Positions 4,814-5,910 of a stretch of 5,910 nt of DNA are shown here, piece after piece. The position numbers and the translations under genes are program-made. Under the pieces are notes generated by a model. That model saw only the letters and a list, made by a program, of their open reading frames with translations. It was not told the DNA's origin and did no database searches. This stretch comes from Sedimenticola sp. (GTDB lineage: Bacteria; Pseudomonadota; Gammaproteobacteria; Chromatiales; Chromatiaceae). Every line of letters begins with the position of its first letter. The first letter of the stretch is position 1. The DNA lies in NCBI GenBank assembly GCA_030590525.1, contig JAUUYI010000150.1, positions 1 through 5,910 of the forward strand, given 5' to 3'.

Positions 4814-5910
4814 ATGCTAGATATCAGACTCATCAAAGAAAGCGAATTTCTGCGTATATGCGAGGCGGGCCTGGAACTGCCCGACATGCTCGCGCTGGTC
4901 TCCGACATGTGCCGGGCCAATACCCTGGCCAGTGTCATGCGTGCCGGATCGGGGCACCTGGGCTCCAGCCTGAGTTCCATCGATATCGTCACCTTTCTCT
5001 ATTACTCAGAGATGAATACCCTCGAACTTGGGTTCAGCAACCCCGACCGGGACATCTACTTCTCGTCCAAGGGGCACGACGCACCGGCGTTCTACGCGGT
5101 CCTGTTCTCACTGGGCGTCATTCCTGCCGACCGGTTCATGAAACTGAGAAAGCTGGGCGGCACCCACGGGCATCCCGATCTGGGGACCGAAGGGGTCGAG
5201 GCCAACACCGGCTCTCTCGGTATGGGCATATCCAAGGCCAAGGGAATGGCAATGGCGAAACATCTAAGCAGTACCGATGGCCGGATATTCGTGATGACCG
5301 GGGACGGGGAGCTTCAGGAGGGGCAGATCTGGGAGTCCCTGCAGACCACCAGCCATCAGTCGGTCAACAATATAACGGTGATCGTCGACCGCAACAGGAT
5401 TCAGTCAGACAAGGCGGTGAATGAGATCATCGACCTGGGTGACCTGGAAGCGAAGTTCGCAGCCTTCGGCTGGCACGTCGAGCAGTGTGACGGTCACGAT
5501 TTTTCCCAGCTGAAACAGGCCTTCGATGCGCTCTCCCGGGTAACGGACAAGCCAAAGGTACTGATCGCCGACACCATCAAGGGGAAAGGGATCTCATTCA
5601 TGGAAGGCCCCGCCTCACTGAAAACCGGAAATGGCCTCTATGGCTGGCATTCCGGTGCCCCGGACAGCGATTCCTTCGATCAAGGGTACCGGGAGATCAC
5701 CGGTCGCATCAACACCCGACTGGATGAACTTGGACTCCCCCCCCTGAACAGTGAATCGGTCGAAACTCGGGAAAGGGCGCGGGTATCACTGAAATCCCGC
5801 GCGGAGAAGGTGGTGGATCATTTTGGCGAAGCCCTGCTCAGACTCGGGCAGCAACAGGAAAAGATCGTGGTGCTGGATGCAGACCTCTCTGCAGACTGTG
5901 GACTGCGTCC
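4814..5910 (+). CDS. Transketolase, fused two-domain form, 3' end cut by window edge
   Basis: Transketolases move a two-carbon ketol unit from a ketose to an aldose using thiamine diphosphate (TPP). The frame stays open for 365 codons to the edge. The N-terminal TPP-binding half has SGHLGSS (His48), SSKGHDAP (His88), THGHPD (His118, His120), the TPP/Mg motif GDGE (163-166) through DRN (Asn194), and GWHSGAP (His279). These match the conserved histidines of known transketolases. From about residue 326 the chain enters the pyrimidine-binding half (VVLDADLSADCG near the edge). The halves are thus fused, although the sequence resembles the split archaeal or sugar-cluster type more than housekeeping TktA. 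The first conserved His is about 20 residues later than in TktA, so there is an N-terminal extension. The catalytic Glu of the second half lies beyond the window. ATG 4814 follows a weak GAAAGG. The gene lies 161 nt downstream of the NeuA-like gene and may supply the aldose or ketose for the pathway. Confidence 0.92.
   Translation, partial: MLDIRLIKESEFLRICEAGLELPDMLALVSDMCRANTLASVMRAGSGHLGSSLSSIDIVTFLYYSEMNTLELGFSNPDRDIYFSSKGHDAPAFYAVLFSLGVIPADRFMKLRKLGGTHGHPDLGTEGVEANTGSLGMGISKAKGMAMAKHLSSTDGRIFVMTGDGELQEGQIWESLQTTSHQSVNNITVIVDRNRIQSDKAVNEIIDLGDLEAKFAAFGWHVEQCDGHDFSQLKQAFDALSRVTDKPKVLIADTIKGKGISFMEGPASLKTGNGLYGWHSGAPDSDSFDQGYREITGRINTRLDELGLPPLNSESVETRERARVSLKSRAEKVVDHFGEALLRLGQQQEKIVVLDADLSADCGLR

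Noticed and set aside
4858..5424. Plus-strand open frame of 188 codons inside the transketolase region
   Set aside because: It is in a different frame from the continuous transketolase and has low-complexity composition. The transketolase frame from 4814 carries all the conserved motifs.

Overview
The window is about 60% GC in its genes and holds a tightly packed plus-strand operon that looks like a biosynthesis cassette for a CMP-activated ulosonic (sialic-acid-like) sugar. A divergent minus-strand gene, cut by the left edge, resembles the start of an LptF/LptG lipopolysaccharide-export permease. An LPS-export permease beside acidic-sugar genes, together with the codon and base usage, suggests a Gram-negative bacterium, most likely a gammaproteobacterium. 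That assignment is inference; there is no rRNA or other marker gene here.

Layout. 1-107 (minus): N-terminus of the LptF/G-like permease, with a TTG start and a clear AGGAG. 108-497: AT-richer divergent intergenic region. It contains a large imperfect palindrome (31-nt arms at 163-193 and 301-331, 27 of 31 positions matching, with a small hairpin at its centre) followed by three heptamers TCTANCT (347-367). 498-1592: NeuB-family synthase. 1561-2376: short-chain dehydrogenase, overlapping neuB by 32 nt. 2396-3868: aldehyde dehydrogenase. 3873-4652: NeuA-family cytidylyltransferase. 4653-4813: 161-nt AT-richer gap with a small dyad. 4814 to the right edge: a transketolase whose two halves are fused in one chain, cut by the window end.

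How the genes may work together. A NeuB enzyme condenses phosphoenolpyruvate with an aldose to give a 3-deoxy-2-ulosonic acid, and a NeuA enzyme couples that acid to CMP for transfer to a surface glycan. The window has none of the usual supply enzymes for N-acetylneuraminic, legionaminic or pseudaminic acid: no UDP-sugar epimerase, dehydratase, aminotransferase or acetyltransferase. Instead there is an SDR, an ALDH and a transketolase. In the NeuB C-terminal SAF domain, the position that I align with the Arg314 reported to touch the N-acetyl group of ManNAc in the Neisseria enzyme is serine. Together these suggest, as a hypothesis, an acceptor aldose without that acetamido group, perhaps built by ketol transfer and altered by oxidation. 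The strongest leads are this cassette, the Ser314 substitution, and the palindromic repeat upstream.
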